A stretch of DNA of 19,414 nucleotides from DATEJJ01 sp039649115 (GTDB lineage: Bacteria > Actinomycetota > Actinomycetes > Mycobacteriales > Micromonosporaceae), in the NCBI GenBank assembly GCA_039649115.1, contig JBBWZQ010000076.1, positions 1 to 19,414 of the forward strand, given 5' to 3'. Below, piece by piece: positions 7,269-15,800 of this stretch; positions within the stretch are counted from its first letter, which is position 1; the number at the start of each line of letters is the position of its first letter. The position numbers and the translations under genes are program-made. The notes beneath the pieces were generated by a model that was given only the letters and a program-made list of their open reading frames with translations, was not told where the DNA came from and did not search any database.

Positions 7269-8948
7269 TCAGTAGTTCGGTGCCTGGTCGGTCGAAGGTA
7301 CCCCTCCTGCCGCATGCGTCCGGTAAGCCGCATCGTCGAAGTCCGCGTGGTGACCGTGGCCGGTCAGGTCCCAGACCCACATGCCGACGAACGCACCGGT
7401 GAAGCCAAGAACGCGGATCTCGTCTGCGTCGAGTTCCACCGCGTGCTCGTCGGAGAGGATCGTCGCGTCAAGGGTGGGGCCGAACGCCTGCCACCGTGAC
7501 CCCGTGTGGAAGCGGAAGGCGAGTTCGGCTCCGTCGATGTCGAGACCGAGGCGCACGGGCTGCGCGAGGCTGGCCGCGGGTAGGTCGTGTACGGTCAGGA
7601 CGCCGCGGTCCCGGGTGGCCAGACGCAGCGCCAACGTTCCCGCGTCGTCCGCGGTGAGGTACAGGAAGTGCCAGTTGCGGGTGTTGTAGTAGGCGGTGAT
7701 GCCCGCCAGGTGCTGGAACGCTTGTGGCCGGTAGTCGATCGTCGTTTCGAAGGCGCAGTGTGCCGCAGTCAACCGGCGCGCCACCAGGCTGGGTCCGACC
7801 AGGCTCTGCGGCGACCGGCCGCCGTGGACTCGTAGGTGCGAGCGACGTTCGGTCAGGGACAACCAGTCGGGCGTCTGGGGTCGGCGCAGCGTCGACCAGT
7901 GCGGGCCGAGTACCGGTTCATCGAACCCGTCCGTCCCGACCCCGCCGGGGTCGTCGACCCTCTCAAACGCGGGCGTCAGCGCTGTAGACGGGCCTGGGGC
8001 TGGTGTCCGGAGCGCGGGAAGCCCGCCGAGTACCCGCGGCCAGTCGTCCCCGCTCCACTCAACGGGTGCGAGGGCGGTCTCCCGGCCCAGGATGCAGGAT
8101 CCACGCAAGCCGTGTGGCCGGGCAACGAGATAGGCCAGATACCAGTGACCGGTAGGCGTCTGCACGAGGCTTCCATGCCCGGCCTTCTGCAGCGGCAAGT
8201 CCGGACGGTGCTTCGCCGTGATCAGCGCTCCGCGCGGGTCGCGTCCGTACGCTCCGGTCAGCTCGCGTGCGCGCCAGACAGTGACCTGGTGCTCGTACCC
8301 GGTGCCGCCGTCGGCCGTAAGGAGGTAGTACCAGTCGCCGCGCCGGTACAGGTTCGGACCCTCGATCCACCCGACCGTCGCCGGCAGGCCGAGCGGAACC
8401 GGTTCGCCGACCAGCCGGCGGCTGGCCCGGTCGTAGCGAGTCACCTCCAGACCGGCCGACCCTCCGCGCCCGGGGCGCCAGTCATGGACGAGGTTCACCA
8501 GCCAGCTGCGCCGGCCCTCATGGAACAGCGAGGCGTCGAAGCCCCGCGCGTGCAACAGCACCGGCGTCGACCAGGGCCCGCCGATCGTCGCCGCCGTGAC
8601 CACGTAGGTCGGGCAGTCGGTGAACCCGCCCGCATAGCTGGACACGTTGCTGTAGACGAGGTGGAACAGCCCGTCGGCGAAACTGAGGTTCGGTGCCCAC
8701 ACCCCGCCCGAATCCGGGCATCCGGACAGATCCAGCAGCCGCGCATCATCGAGCGCGCCGCCCAATGAACGCCAACGAACCAGATCCCGTGAATGATGCA
8801 ACAGCACTCCCGGGTACCACTCGAACGTCGAGGTAGCCAGGTAGTAGTCGGGCCCGACCCGCACGATCGACGGATCCGGATGCGACCCACACAGCACCGG
8901 ATTGTGGATCATCCCGGTGGTGCCACCAGCGGGCATGCTCGCCCCCAT
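7269..8948 (-). CDS. Glycoside hydrolase family 43 beta-xylosidase / alpha-L-arabinofuranosidase
   Basis: This 559-residue protein belongs to the two-domain GH43 group. The five-bladed propeller occupies about residues 14-310 and shows the family triad: Asp25 in H-P-D-P-S (general base), Asp138 in F-D-A-S-L-F (pKa modulator) and Glu196 in I-E-G-P-N (general acid). From about residue 335 a concanavalin-like beta-sandwich, the GH43 C2 domain, follows with its usual ending G-A-F-V-G-M-W-V-W-D-L and A-D-F-D-D. There is no signal peptide, so it probably trims imported xylo- or arabino-oligosaccharides in the cytoplasm. The start is uncertain: ATG at 8948 is the longest, but ATG at 8936 follows a G-rich site (GGGGG) and ATG at 8912 is also possible. 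It converges on the GH42 gene, 126 bp away, and has no transporter beside it. Confidence 0.92.
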   Translation of the reverse strand: MGASMPAGGTTGMIHNPVLCGSHPDPSIVRVGPDYYLATSTFEWYPGVLLHHSRDLVRWRSLGGALDDARLLDLSGCPDSGGVWAPNLSFADGLFHLVYSNVSSYAGGFTDCPTYVVTAATIGGPWSTPVLLHARGFDASLFHEGRRSWLVNLVHDWRPGRGGSAGLEVTRYDRASRRLVGEPVPLGLPATVGWIEGPNLYRRGDWYYLLTADGGTGYEHQVTVWRARELTGAYGRDPRGALITAKHRPDLPLQKAGHGSLVQTPTGHWYLAYLVARPHGLRGSCILGRETALAPVEWSGDDWPRVLGGLPALRTPAPGPSTALTPAFERVDDPGGVGTDGFDEPVLGPHWSTLRRPQTPDWLSLTERRSHLRVHGGRSPQSLVGPSLVARRLTAAHCAFETTIDYRPQAFQHLAGITAYYNTRNWHFLYLTADDAGTLALRLATRDRGVLTVHDLPAASLAQPVRLGLDIDGAELAFRFHTGSRWQAFGPTLDATILSDEHAVELDADEIRVLGFTGAFVGMWVWDLTGHGHHADFDDAAYRTHAAGGVPSTDQAPNY

Positions 8949-9159
8949 TCATCAATGACGAACGCGCGGCTGGTCCGGCTGGTGGGCGGGCGACCAGAGA
9001 ACGCGCGCATTTCTGGAACTCCTGTCTGTGACTGCCCGCCACGCACCGCAACCCAGCCGACGCCCAGGCACAACCCACGACCGCTCCGGCCAGCGCCGTC
9101 GACCGTTACCATCAAACCCCAAGGTACGCGGATGTCCGAGGTGCTGTTGAGACAGGTAA

Positions 9160-9316
9160 GGACAGAACCCTCTTGCCGCGTCCGCGGTCAGCGCCACCAA
9201 CATGTCGTACGACGGCACCATCACGGCCGGCGGCAACGTCTCGTTCGGATTCCACGGCAGCTGGACGTCACGTAGACGCGGTTCGGCGCGGCCCACTGCG
9301 GCGGCGCACTGCGACC
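9160..9316 (+). pseudogene. Orphan C-terminal fragment of a CBM2 (cellulose-binding) domain
   Basis: On the plus strand, the frame that reads through ATG 9202 gives A-V-S-A-T-N-M-S-Y-D-G-T-I-T-A-G-G, then N-V-S-F-G-F-H-G-S-W. This is the diagnostic end of bacterial CBM2 modules (normally N-x-S-Y-N-G-T-I..G..V-S-F-G-F-x-G-S-W). A degraded tail with P-T and a Cys follows, where CBM2 ends in P-T-x-F-x-L-N-G-x-x-C. An in-frame TAA at 9157-9159 cuts the frame, and the N-terminal part of the module and any catalytic domain are absent. It is therefore a relic of a secreted polysaccharide-degrading enzyme. It ends beside the diguanylate cyclase stop codon. The rest of the 8949-9319 gap shows no intact gene. 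Confidence 0.65.
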
Positions 9317-9319
9317 GAA

Positions 9320-10783
9320 TCACGCGCCGGTCATCCGCAACTCGGAGATGGGGTCGGCACAGAACAGGACCGACCGGCCCCGGCCGGTCCGTTTCGCCTG
9401 GTACATCGCCACGTCGGCCCTGTGCAACAACTGCTCAGCTTCCACCCGCTCGCCCTCGACGAGGGCGATGCCGATGCTCGCATCGATGTCGGCGGTACCG
9501 CCGGGCACCGGGAACGGTTGGTGGAGGGACGCGATGATGCGTGCCGAGACGTCCCTCGTGTTTTCCACCGAAACGGCCCCGCGCAACATGACGGCGAACT
9601 CGTCTCCGCCGAACCTCGCGGCAACGTCACATGCCCGGATCGCGGCTTGGATCCGTTCCGCGACACCGACGAGCAACACGTCGCCAGCATTGTGTCCGAA
9701 CGTGTCGTTGACCTGTTTGAACCGGTCGAGGTCGATGAACAGCAACGCCAGAGCCGTATCCCCACGGTCCATGTGTGCCAACTCGTTGCTGAGCCGGTCG
9801 AGGAACAGAGCACGGCTGGCAAGCCCGGTCAGGGAGTCGTGCATCGCCTCATTCATGTCGCTCAACGTCCTCGCATCGGTCAGCGCCAGGCTCACATGCT
9901 CGGCGAACGAGAGCATCTTTTCCTGGTCAGCCTTCGGAGACGGTTGGTCCTCGCGTCGGCTGATCAATAGACCGCCGGCGACCTGGCCGTTCTCGTGCAC
10001 GGGAACGGCCAGGCACCCGGTGTCGTTGGGCATGAGCCGCGCGAGCGCCGCTCCCGGCGCCTGCGCCCCGTGGTGCACAACCTCGTCGGTCTGGACCACC
10101 CGACCCATAGCGCCCGCGTCGGCAATAGGCAATCGGCGAGGCCACCGCTCCTGCGCGGCCGACGAACCCACCGAGGCCGCCAGCGTGAGGAGTCCGGGTT
10201 CCATGGGATCGATGAGCCACAGGCCGACGAAGTCGTCCTCGGCGCCCAGGACGTCCCGCACCCCGTCGACGATCATGCCGAGAACGTCACTCAGGGGTAC
10301 CCGTCGGGAGATGGCCCGCTGTATCCGGTATAGCTGTTCCATGTGCCGCTGGCGCCTGCGTTCGGCATCGAGGGTACGCAGCATCTGCAGGGTCAGACCC
10401 AGAACTCGCGCCATGCCCCGGATCAGGTTGTGCTCCTCGACGCTGAAGTCGGCGCCACGGCGCGCGATCACCAGCCGGCTCTCGTCGCGATCGCCAAGGG
10501 CCGCCGCCGCGGCCGCGCACGATCCGATGCCAGATATGTCCAGCCGGACGTGGCGACCCAGGCCGACGGTGGCGAGCAGGTCGTGGTCATTCGACCCGGC
10601 CGGAAAGCCGACGGACCTGACTGCCCTTCCGGCGACCACCAGCGCGGATGTCTCGGCCTCCAGTGCCTGCGCCGCACGCTCTATGGCTGCCTGAGTCGCC
10701 GTCTCCTCGTCCTGCGAGGAAGACACCACAGACAGCAACTCGACCAGTTGCTGAGCCTCGAAGGAACTGCCCGAGCCCGCCAT
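9320..10783 (-). CDS. GAF-GAF-GGDEF diguanylate cyclase
   Basis: This 487-residue soluble protein should make cyclic di-GMP from two GTP. Two GAF-like sensor domains (about residues 5-135 and 155-315), joined by a helical R/Q-rich linker, precede a GGDEF domain (about 325-485). The catalytic loop is the canonical G-G-D-E-F at residues 392-396. Five residues before it lies an intact inhibitory I-site R-A-C-D (383-386), so product feedback is expected. D-S-L-T-G-L and D-L-D-R-F-K-Q-V-N-D-T-F-G-H are also standard. No membrane segment is seen. The ATG at 10783 is chosen because it lies 4 nt after the FIST stop codon, implying an operon and translational coupling; the frame is open back to 10963 but that part overlaps the FIST gene. 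The GAF ligands are unknown. Confidence 0.92.
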   Translation of the reverse strand: MAGSGSSFEAQQLVELLSVVSSSQDEETATQAAIERAAQALEAETSALVVAGRAVRSVGFPAGSNDHDLLATVGLGRHVRLDISGIGSCAAAAAALGDRDESRLVIARRGADFSVEEHNLIRGMARVLGLTLQMLRTLDAERRRQRHMEQLYRIQRAISRRVPLSDVLGMIVDGVRDVLGAEDDFVGLWLIDPMEPGLLTLAASVGSSAAQERWPRRLPIADAGAMGRVVQTDEVVHHGAQAPGAALARLMPNDTGCLAVPVHENGQVAGGLLISRREDQPSPKADQEKMLSFAEHVSLALTDARTLSDMNEAMHDSLTGLASRALFLDRLSNELAHMDRGDTALALLFIDLDRFKQVNDTFGHNAGDVLLVGVAERIQAAIRACDVAARFGGDEFAVMLRGAVSVENTRDVSARIIASLHQPFPVPGGTADIDASIGIALVEGERVEAEQLLHRADVAMYQAKRTGRGRSVLFCADPISELRMTGA

Positions 10784-10787
10784 TGGC

Positions 10788-11981
10788 TTAGCCGAGCGCC
10801 AACACAACCAGGCTCTGGTTGTGGAAGCCGTCGATGCCGCGGCTACGGGCGATCTCGCCGTAGGTGTAGAAGCCGGCGAAGGGAACGCCGTCGGCCTGCT
10901 GGGCCAGCCGTTCGCCTTCATGGACGATGCCCTCGTCGCCCAGCACCGCCCGGCACGCGGCACAGCTCAAGGTCACCATGCCGATCGGCGGCCGGCCCTG
11001 CAAGGGTGCGAAGGCATCACGGCACGCGGTCTCGACAGCATCGAGTACCGAATCCTCGTCGCCCTCCATCGCCCAGGTCAGACCACCTTGGACCAGTTCG
11101 CCGCCGCCTCCGATGGAGCGGCCATCCACATCTACCTCGGTGCTCATGTTGCGCACCTCCACGCCGCTGCGGCGCTGCACACCCAGCGGCCGGTTAAGCA
11201 CGTACCGACTCAACGCCATCTGGTCGTGGTAAACCTCCGGCGGTGCGCCGAGACGGCACAGGTACACATCGAGGGCGGGTTGGTCATCCAGTTGGTAGAC
11301 GCGACCCTCGCCACTGAGCGTCACAATCATCGGCTCACCCGTGGGCCGCCACCCGTGCCCGATACCGACGCCCATGGGCGCGTCGGACCCGATGCACACC
11401 GCCACCACACCATTGGTGAGCACATCCTGGCCATGTAGCTGGAAGGTACCCGTCATCCGCCAGCCGTCACCCGCGGCGCCACCGAACAACGGCACGGTCG
11501 CGCCCACCACGCCGTAGGCGCCCCGCAGCACCGTCTCCTGGTCCCGCGCCAGCCCGTCGGTCAGCATCATCAGCACGCGGTACGGCCGCGCCACCCCGGC
11601 CGCGCATTGAGCAACCTCCGCACCCGCCTCGCGCTGCCGGCCGTTGAGTCCATCGCTGGCGGCAGTCTCCACGGAGAAACCCGAACCGCCAATCGCAGTG
11701 ACAACCACTGTGCCGTCGCGCGGGCCACCCGGCCCGATCTCGCCATGGGTAGAGCACCCGATCACCGCGACGCCGGGGGCCGCCTCGGAAATGCCCTCGA
11801 GCAAACTCTTCGCGTCATGCGTCACGCTAGCGAATACCAGCAGCACCTTCACGTCGTCGCCCCGCATCGCCTGGCGGACGGCCTCGATCGCAGCCGTCCG
11901 CGAGTCCTCGGCATCAGATCGACCAACACCCATCCAGCGCCGACCCGGCTCGCCGAGTACCGCCGAAGCTTCCCCACTCAT
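10788..11981 (-). CDS. FIST-domain sensory protein (FIST_N plus FIST_C)
   Basis: This 397-residue protein carries an N-terminal FIST domain (from about residue 15: W-M-G-V-G-R-S-D, then G-C-S-T-H-G-E-I and F-G-G-A-A-G-D) and a C-terminal FIST_C domain with the typical L-S-C-A-A-C-R..E-G-E-R and P-F-A-G-F-Y-T-Y-G-E-I-A ending. FIST modules are proposed small-ligand (perhaps amino-acid) sensors that are often fused to chemoreceptors, kinases or GGDEF domains. Here the module is a separate protein encoded 4 nt before a diguanylate cyclase. ATG 11981 is supported by AGGGAG five nt upstream; the frame continues back to 12158 without a better site. There is no signal peptide or membrane helix, so it is cytoplasmic. 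The ligand and the mode of contact with the cyclase are unknown. Confidence 0.9.
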   Translation of the reverse strand: MSGEASAVLGEPGRRWMGVGRSDAEDSRTAAIEAVRQAMRGDDVKVLLVFASVTHDAKSLLEGISEAAPGVAVIGCSTHGEIGPGGPRDGTVVVTAIGGSGFSVETAASDGLNGRQREAGAEVAQCAAGVARPYRVLMMLTDGLARDQETVLRGAYGVVGATVPLFGGAAGDGWRMTGTFQLHGQDVLTNGVVAVCIGSDAPMGVGIGHGWRPTGEPMIVTLSGEGRVYQLDDQPALDVYLCRLGAPPEVYHDQMALSRYVLNRPLGVQRRSGVEVRNMSTEVDVDGRSIGGGGELVQGGLTWAMEGDEDSVLDAVETACRDAFAPLQGRPPIGMVTLSCAACRAVLGDEGIVHEGERLAQQADGVPFAGFYTYGEIARSRGIDGFHNQSLVVLALG

Positions 11982-12010
11982 CGCCACTCCCTGGGTCCAG
12001 CTAGTCCCTA

Positions 12011-12038
12011 TGTTCGTCGGCAACCAGGACCCGTTCCC
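12011..12038 (-). promoter_or_regulatory. Weak candidate ECF-type promoter for the FIST-cyclase operon
   Basis: Read on the minus strand, GGGAAC (12033-12038) is followed after 16 nt by CGAACA (12011-12016), about 30 nt before the FIST start codon. GGGAAC is a good -35 for extracytoplasmic-function sigma factors, but CGAACA is only a loose -10. Position is right; the match is partial. Confidence 0.25.
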
Positions 12039-12172
12039 TAAGGGTTGCGGCTGATGGGTTTGATGGGGTGGCCCGCAGCGTACCCAACGGCCGCGGCGGC
12101 TACCTGCCCGGGAATGCCGACTCACCCGTTCCTCAACCGGCTCGGCATGCGCTGCCACCGGATATCACCAGC

Positions 12173-12345
12173 TCAGGCCCTGTGACCGGGTATTGGCTCC
12201 CGACAGGACCGGCACGGGGCGACGTTGCGGTCAGCCAGCACCAGCATCCCGGCCCGGAGGCCGCTGGCCAGCCGGGCGGCGCTGTGGTGCGCCAGGTGTC
12301 GCAACTGTCCGAGGTCAACGGCCGCCACGGCCCGCGTACGATGGA
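12173..12345 (-). pseudogene. Degraded IS4-family transposase fragment
   Basis: The minus-strand frame reads T-R-A-V-A-A-V near 12340, and then L-A-S-G-L-R-A-G-M-L-V-L-A-D-R-N at 12226-12273. This matches the second-Asp region of IS4-type DDE transposases (T-R-A-L..A-V-F..; G-M-L-V-L-A-D-R-N/F). After the D-R-N the frame runs into unrelated sequence and a stop near 12173, while another frame offers a T-G-P-E-L-V-I segment at the expected position. The N-terminal and C-terminal parts of a transposase and any terminal inverted repeats are missing. It is a relic; identification rests on about 35 residues. Confidence 0.5.
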
Positions 12346-12386
12346 GCGGCGGTCGGTCGTGCGGCCGTCGGGCAGGGGGAGACCGT

Positions 12387-12569
12387 GTGGACCGACGGGA
12401 CAGACCCCTCGGGGCATTTTCGCTCAGCCGGCGGCAGGTCGGCCTCGCCGACGCGCTCGACACCGCGCTGAGCGCCTACCTCGGTTCTGCCGAACACCGC
12501 GACCTGATGCTGGGCCACGGTTTCACCCACGCCGACCTCAACGTAATGTTCGGTCGCGCAGACGGCTGA
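12387..12569 (+). CDS. Small hypothetical protein, 60 residues
   Basis: I do not recognise this protein. A GTG at 12387 lies 6 nt after a strong purine-rich site (AGGGGGA, 12374-12380) and the frame runs 60 codons to TGA. The sequence looks coding rather than random: an amphipathic stretch R-R-Q-V-G-L-A-D-A-L-D-T-A-L-S-A-Y-L, then S-A-E-H-R-D-L-M-L-G-H-G-F-T-H-A-D-L. It predicts two or three short helices and has no signal peptide or membrane segment. TACGAT at 12337-12342 could be a -10 box, though no clear -35 precedes it. The neighbours are decayed sequence on both sides, so it might instead be the tail of a lost gene, since the frame is open upstream to about 12225. Confidence 0.5.
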   Translation: MDRRDRPLGAFSLSRRQVGLADALDTALSAYLGSAEHRDLMLGHGFTHADLNVMFGRADG

Positions 12570-12675
12570 GGAAGCCTTTCTCCGGTGGGCTGCTGCGCTG
12601 GGAGCCGGGCGAACCGCCGCTGGGCAGGGTGCGTCGGCCTGGCGGCGAGCCAGGAGCGGTACCAAATCCGCGCCT

Positions 12676-12806
12676 AGCGCCCGGCCGTCTGCTTCGGGAC
12701 CGAGCCACTGGAGACCAGCCACTACTACGGCCATCGCGCGGACAACAAGACCGAGTGGACCGACTCACGTCGTCGTGGCGCTGCCGCCTGGCTGACCGGG
12801 TGGTTT
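12676..12806 (+). other. Coding-like scrap in the decayed region after the small ORF
   Basis: Between the small ORF and the protease terminator no intact gene is seen. One plus-strand frame downstream of a TAG near 12666 reads P-L-E-T-S-H-Y-Y-G-H-R-A-D-N-K-T-E-W-T-D, then G-A-A-A-W-L-T-G-W-F, which is unusually protein-like for an intergenic stretch. It has no start codon or ribosome site and no family was recognised. It may be the remnant of a lost gene. Confidence 0.25.
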
Positions 12807-12838
12807 CGGTCCCCGGCGGACGCGCCCGCCGGGGACCG
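12807..12838 (-). terminator. Perfect 13-bp hairpin terminator of the subtilase gene
   Basis: 12807-12819 pairs without mismatch with 12826-12838, leaving a 6-nt loop. It begins 7 nt after the subtilase stop codon on the minus strand. No T tract follows in either direction. The symmetry means it could also stop plus-strand transcription from the small ORF side. Confidence 0.8.
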
Positions 12839-12845
12839 GTTGTGC

Positions 12846-15800
12846 CTATGCCGTCCAGTACGCGCGGATGATGGTCTGGTCAATGGCGCTGCCGCCGCTG
12901 CCATTGGCGGCGACTCGCAACGACACGGCCTGTCCAGCGGACGGAGTTGGTAGCTGCGCGACGAAGCTGTCCGCGTCCGTCCGGTGGACGGGTGCGGCCG
13001 TCCAGGTGGCGCCGTCGTCGACGGACGTCCAGACGGTGAGTGCGGTGACGTGCTGAGTCGGTACGCCGTGGGACTGCCTTACGTCGAAGGTCGCGGTGCC
13101 GCCGTTCTGGTGGTTCGCGTCATCGAGCGGCAGTGCGTAGTCCAGCGCGAACAGTGGTACCGCGATGGCGCTGTCATCGGGTGGGCCGGTCGAGCGGAAT
13201 GTCCACGCGGTGGTGACCCGGGTGGAGATCGGCAGCCCGTCGGCGCTGTTCTGGTCGTGCACCAGCCGGTACGTACCGGTCGCCACGGGGAGCGCGAAGT
13301 CCGCGGCGAAGCCGGTCGCGGAGCCGATTTGTTGACCGTTGCGGAACAGGGTCAGGGTGGAGTCTGGCGGGTCGATGAAGGCGACACAGTTGAATCGCTG
13401 GTGCTGGTCGATGAGTGTGGCCAGGCCGACGTGCAGGTTGCCGCGGGTGCGGCGGATCGGATCCGGGCTGCACCCGTGCGGTTGGCCCGGGTCGTCGTAC
13501 CAGTCCACTCGCAGCGGCTGGCGGAAACCTTCCCGGCTCTGGCGGCTGCCTGGGGCGTAGGTATCGAGAGGCCCGTTGGTGAGGAGGATGTTGGCCAGCG
13601 CAGCGTTTCCTTCCAGTACCGGCTCTTCGGACCATGCGTAGCCCGGCGTCAGATAGTCCACCCTGGTCGGGGCAGCGTCGGCGGTGGATGTCTCGGCGAT
13701 GAAGAAGCCGTCAGGCCCGAGTCCCTTGCGGTCATGGCCGCTTGTGGTACCGGGCACGTCGAGGCGATGGAACCGTTCGTCAATGCGGGCCAGACGTGCC
13801 TGCTCGGCTGGACCAACCACATAGGACGGGTCAACGGGCATCCGACCGGGCATGGCGCGGATCAGGTCGTACTGGAACGGGCTCGGGCCTTCGGCCGTCG
13901 AGTCCAGCCCGAACGTCTCGTGCAGGTGCAGGAACCCCACATCCACGCCATCGATCGCGGTGCTCCACACCGGCCATTTCGCCGCGTCGGCACCGAACGC
14001 GAACGGCTCGATCCACCACAGTGGACCGCCGATCCGCCCGGTCTGCACCGCGGCGACGCCGACCGACTCCGCCTTGGTGTCCACGCCGCTGATCCGTGCG
14101 GTGACCCGGTGGGCGTCGGCGCCGTCCAGGACGACCGCGGCCGGGGCGGTCACGCCGATCTCGGCGTCGCCGGCGAGGGCGTCGCGCAGGGTCGGCTGGT
14201 CGACGTCGAACACATCACCCATGACGCTGTACCGGCCGGCCGGTACGCGGAGCGTCACCGGGGTGCCGACGGCGTCGCCGACGAACTCGCCAAACGTGTT
14301 CGGGCTGTCCAGGTTCACGACGATCGCGTTCCAGAAGCCGTTGCCGCTCGCCGTGCCCGGCAACGGTGTCGCGGAAACAGTCAGGTCGTAGCTCGGCGGT
14401 TCGACGTAGAACGCCACCGGAGTGCGGACCTTGGTGTCGCCGACGTTCGCTGTCACCACGCCCTCGTACTCCCCGGGGCGCTCGCCGAGCACGGCCAGGT
14501 TGGCGTCGAGGCGCACCGACGCGCTACCGGATGACGCCACGACGACGGAGGTCTGGGACAGTGACACCGCGCCGCTGGGCGCCGGCCGGCCCGTACGGTC
14601 GGTCACGGCCACGTTCAGGCTCAGCGTGACCGGCCGGGCGCCGGCGTTCATCCACGAAACCTTGGTCGTCGCCGTGCCGGACTGCGGGTAGCGCAGCGTA
14701 CCGAGCGACGCGACGGATGTACCGGAGACCACTCTGGACAGTGCCGACGGAATCGTGACCAAGCCGGCGCCCTGCTCGTACAGGTCGCCGCTCGGAATCG
14801 CAGTCGCGGCACCGGTCAGCGCCGCCTTGAGCCGGTCCGCAGTCCAGTCAGGGTGCCGCTGGCGGACGATCGCGGCGGCGCCCGCGACATGCGGGGTGGC
14901 CATCGAGGTGCCCGACAGGCGGGTGTAGTGCGCGTCGATGACACCGCCGATGCTGGTACCGGCCGCGCGGGCGGAAATGATGTCGACACCGGGCGCCACG
15001 ATCTCCGGCTTCAACGCGTGGGTGCCGGTGACCGGGCCACGGCTGGAGAAGTCGGCGAGCCTGTTCGTGGCGTCCACGGCTCCGACAGCCAAGGCCGAGG
15101 CGGCGCTCGCTGGCGAGGAGATCGTGCCGGGGAAGGGCCCGTCGTTGCCGGCGGCGACCACGAACAGCGTGCCGTACTGCGCGGTCAGCGCGTCCAGCGC
15201 TTGCGACAGCGGGTCGCTGCCATCGGTGAAATCGCCGCCGAGGCTCATGTTGACCACGCTCGCCTGCGGTGCGGCCCACTGCATGCCGGCGATGACCTGA
15301 GACTCGCTGCCGAAGCCGTCGTCGTTGAGCACCTTGCCGATCACGAGTTGCGCGTCGGGTGCGACGCCGCGGTGCACACCGGCGGACGCCTTGCCGGAGC
15401 CCGCGACCGTAGCCGCCACGTGCGTGCCGTGCCCCACCCGATCCACGACATCGGGGCTGTCGGAGAAGTTGGCGCTGGCGACGATTTTGCCGTCGAGATC
15501 CGGGTGGGTCGCGTCGATGCCGGTGTCCAGCACCGCCACCCGTACCCCGCGTCCGGTCGCCCCGGCCGCCCATGCCTGCGGCGCGCCGACCTGGGTCAGA
15601 TCGGGCGCGACGGGTGCGGGCGGGTTGTCCGGGCCCTCGCTGGCCCTGACCTTGCGGTCCAGCCAGATGTGGCTGATCCCGGCCAGGCTGTCGCGGGTAC
15701 CGGTGGTGGACTTGGAAGGCTTCAGCGTCAACGGCTCGCGCTTCGACAGACGCCCGGCCACCCCGCCGAGGCTGGCAAGGGCGCGGGGGCGACGCAGACC

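Noticed and set aside
9267..9277. GTCACGTAGAC resembling the LacI operator
   Set aside because: It lacks one base of the palindrome, lies in the CBM2 relic and is far from any promoter; probably chance.
8952..9323. Minus-strand open frame of 123 codons in the GH43-cyclase gap
   Set aside because: It is antisense to the CBM2 signature and has no recognisable domain or ribosome site.
9372..9389. Perfect inverted repeat with 8-bp arms and a 2-nt centre, terminator-like
   Set aside because: It lies inside the diguanylate cyclase coding sequence and encodes conserved T-G-R-G-R residues; the loop is too short for a terminator.
10784..10963. Longer form of the diguanylate cyclase with 60 extra N-terminal residues
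   Set aside because: The extension overlaps the conserved end of the FIST gene and has no domain-like sequence; ATG 10783 fits the operon better.
11982..12158. Longer form of the FIST protein with 59 extra residues
   Set aside because: The extension is arginine/glycine-rich without similarity, whereas ATG 11981 has a good AGGGAG site.
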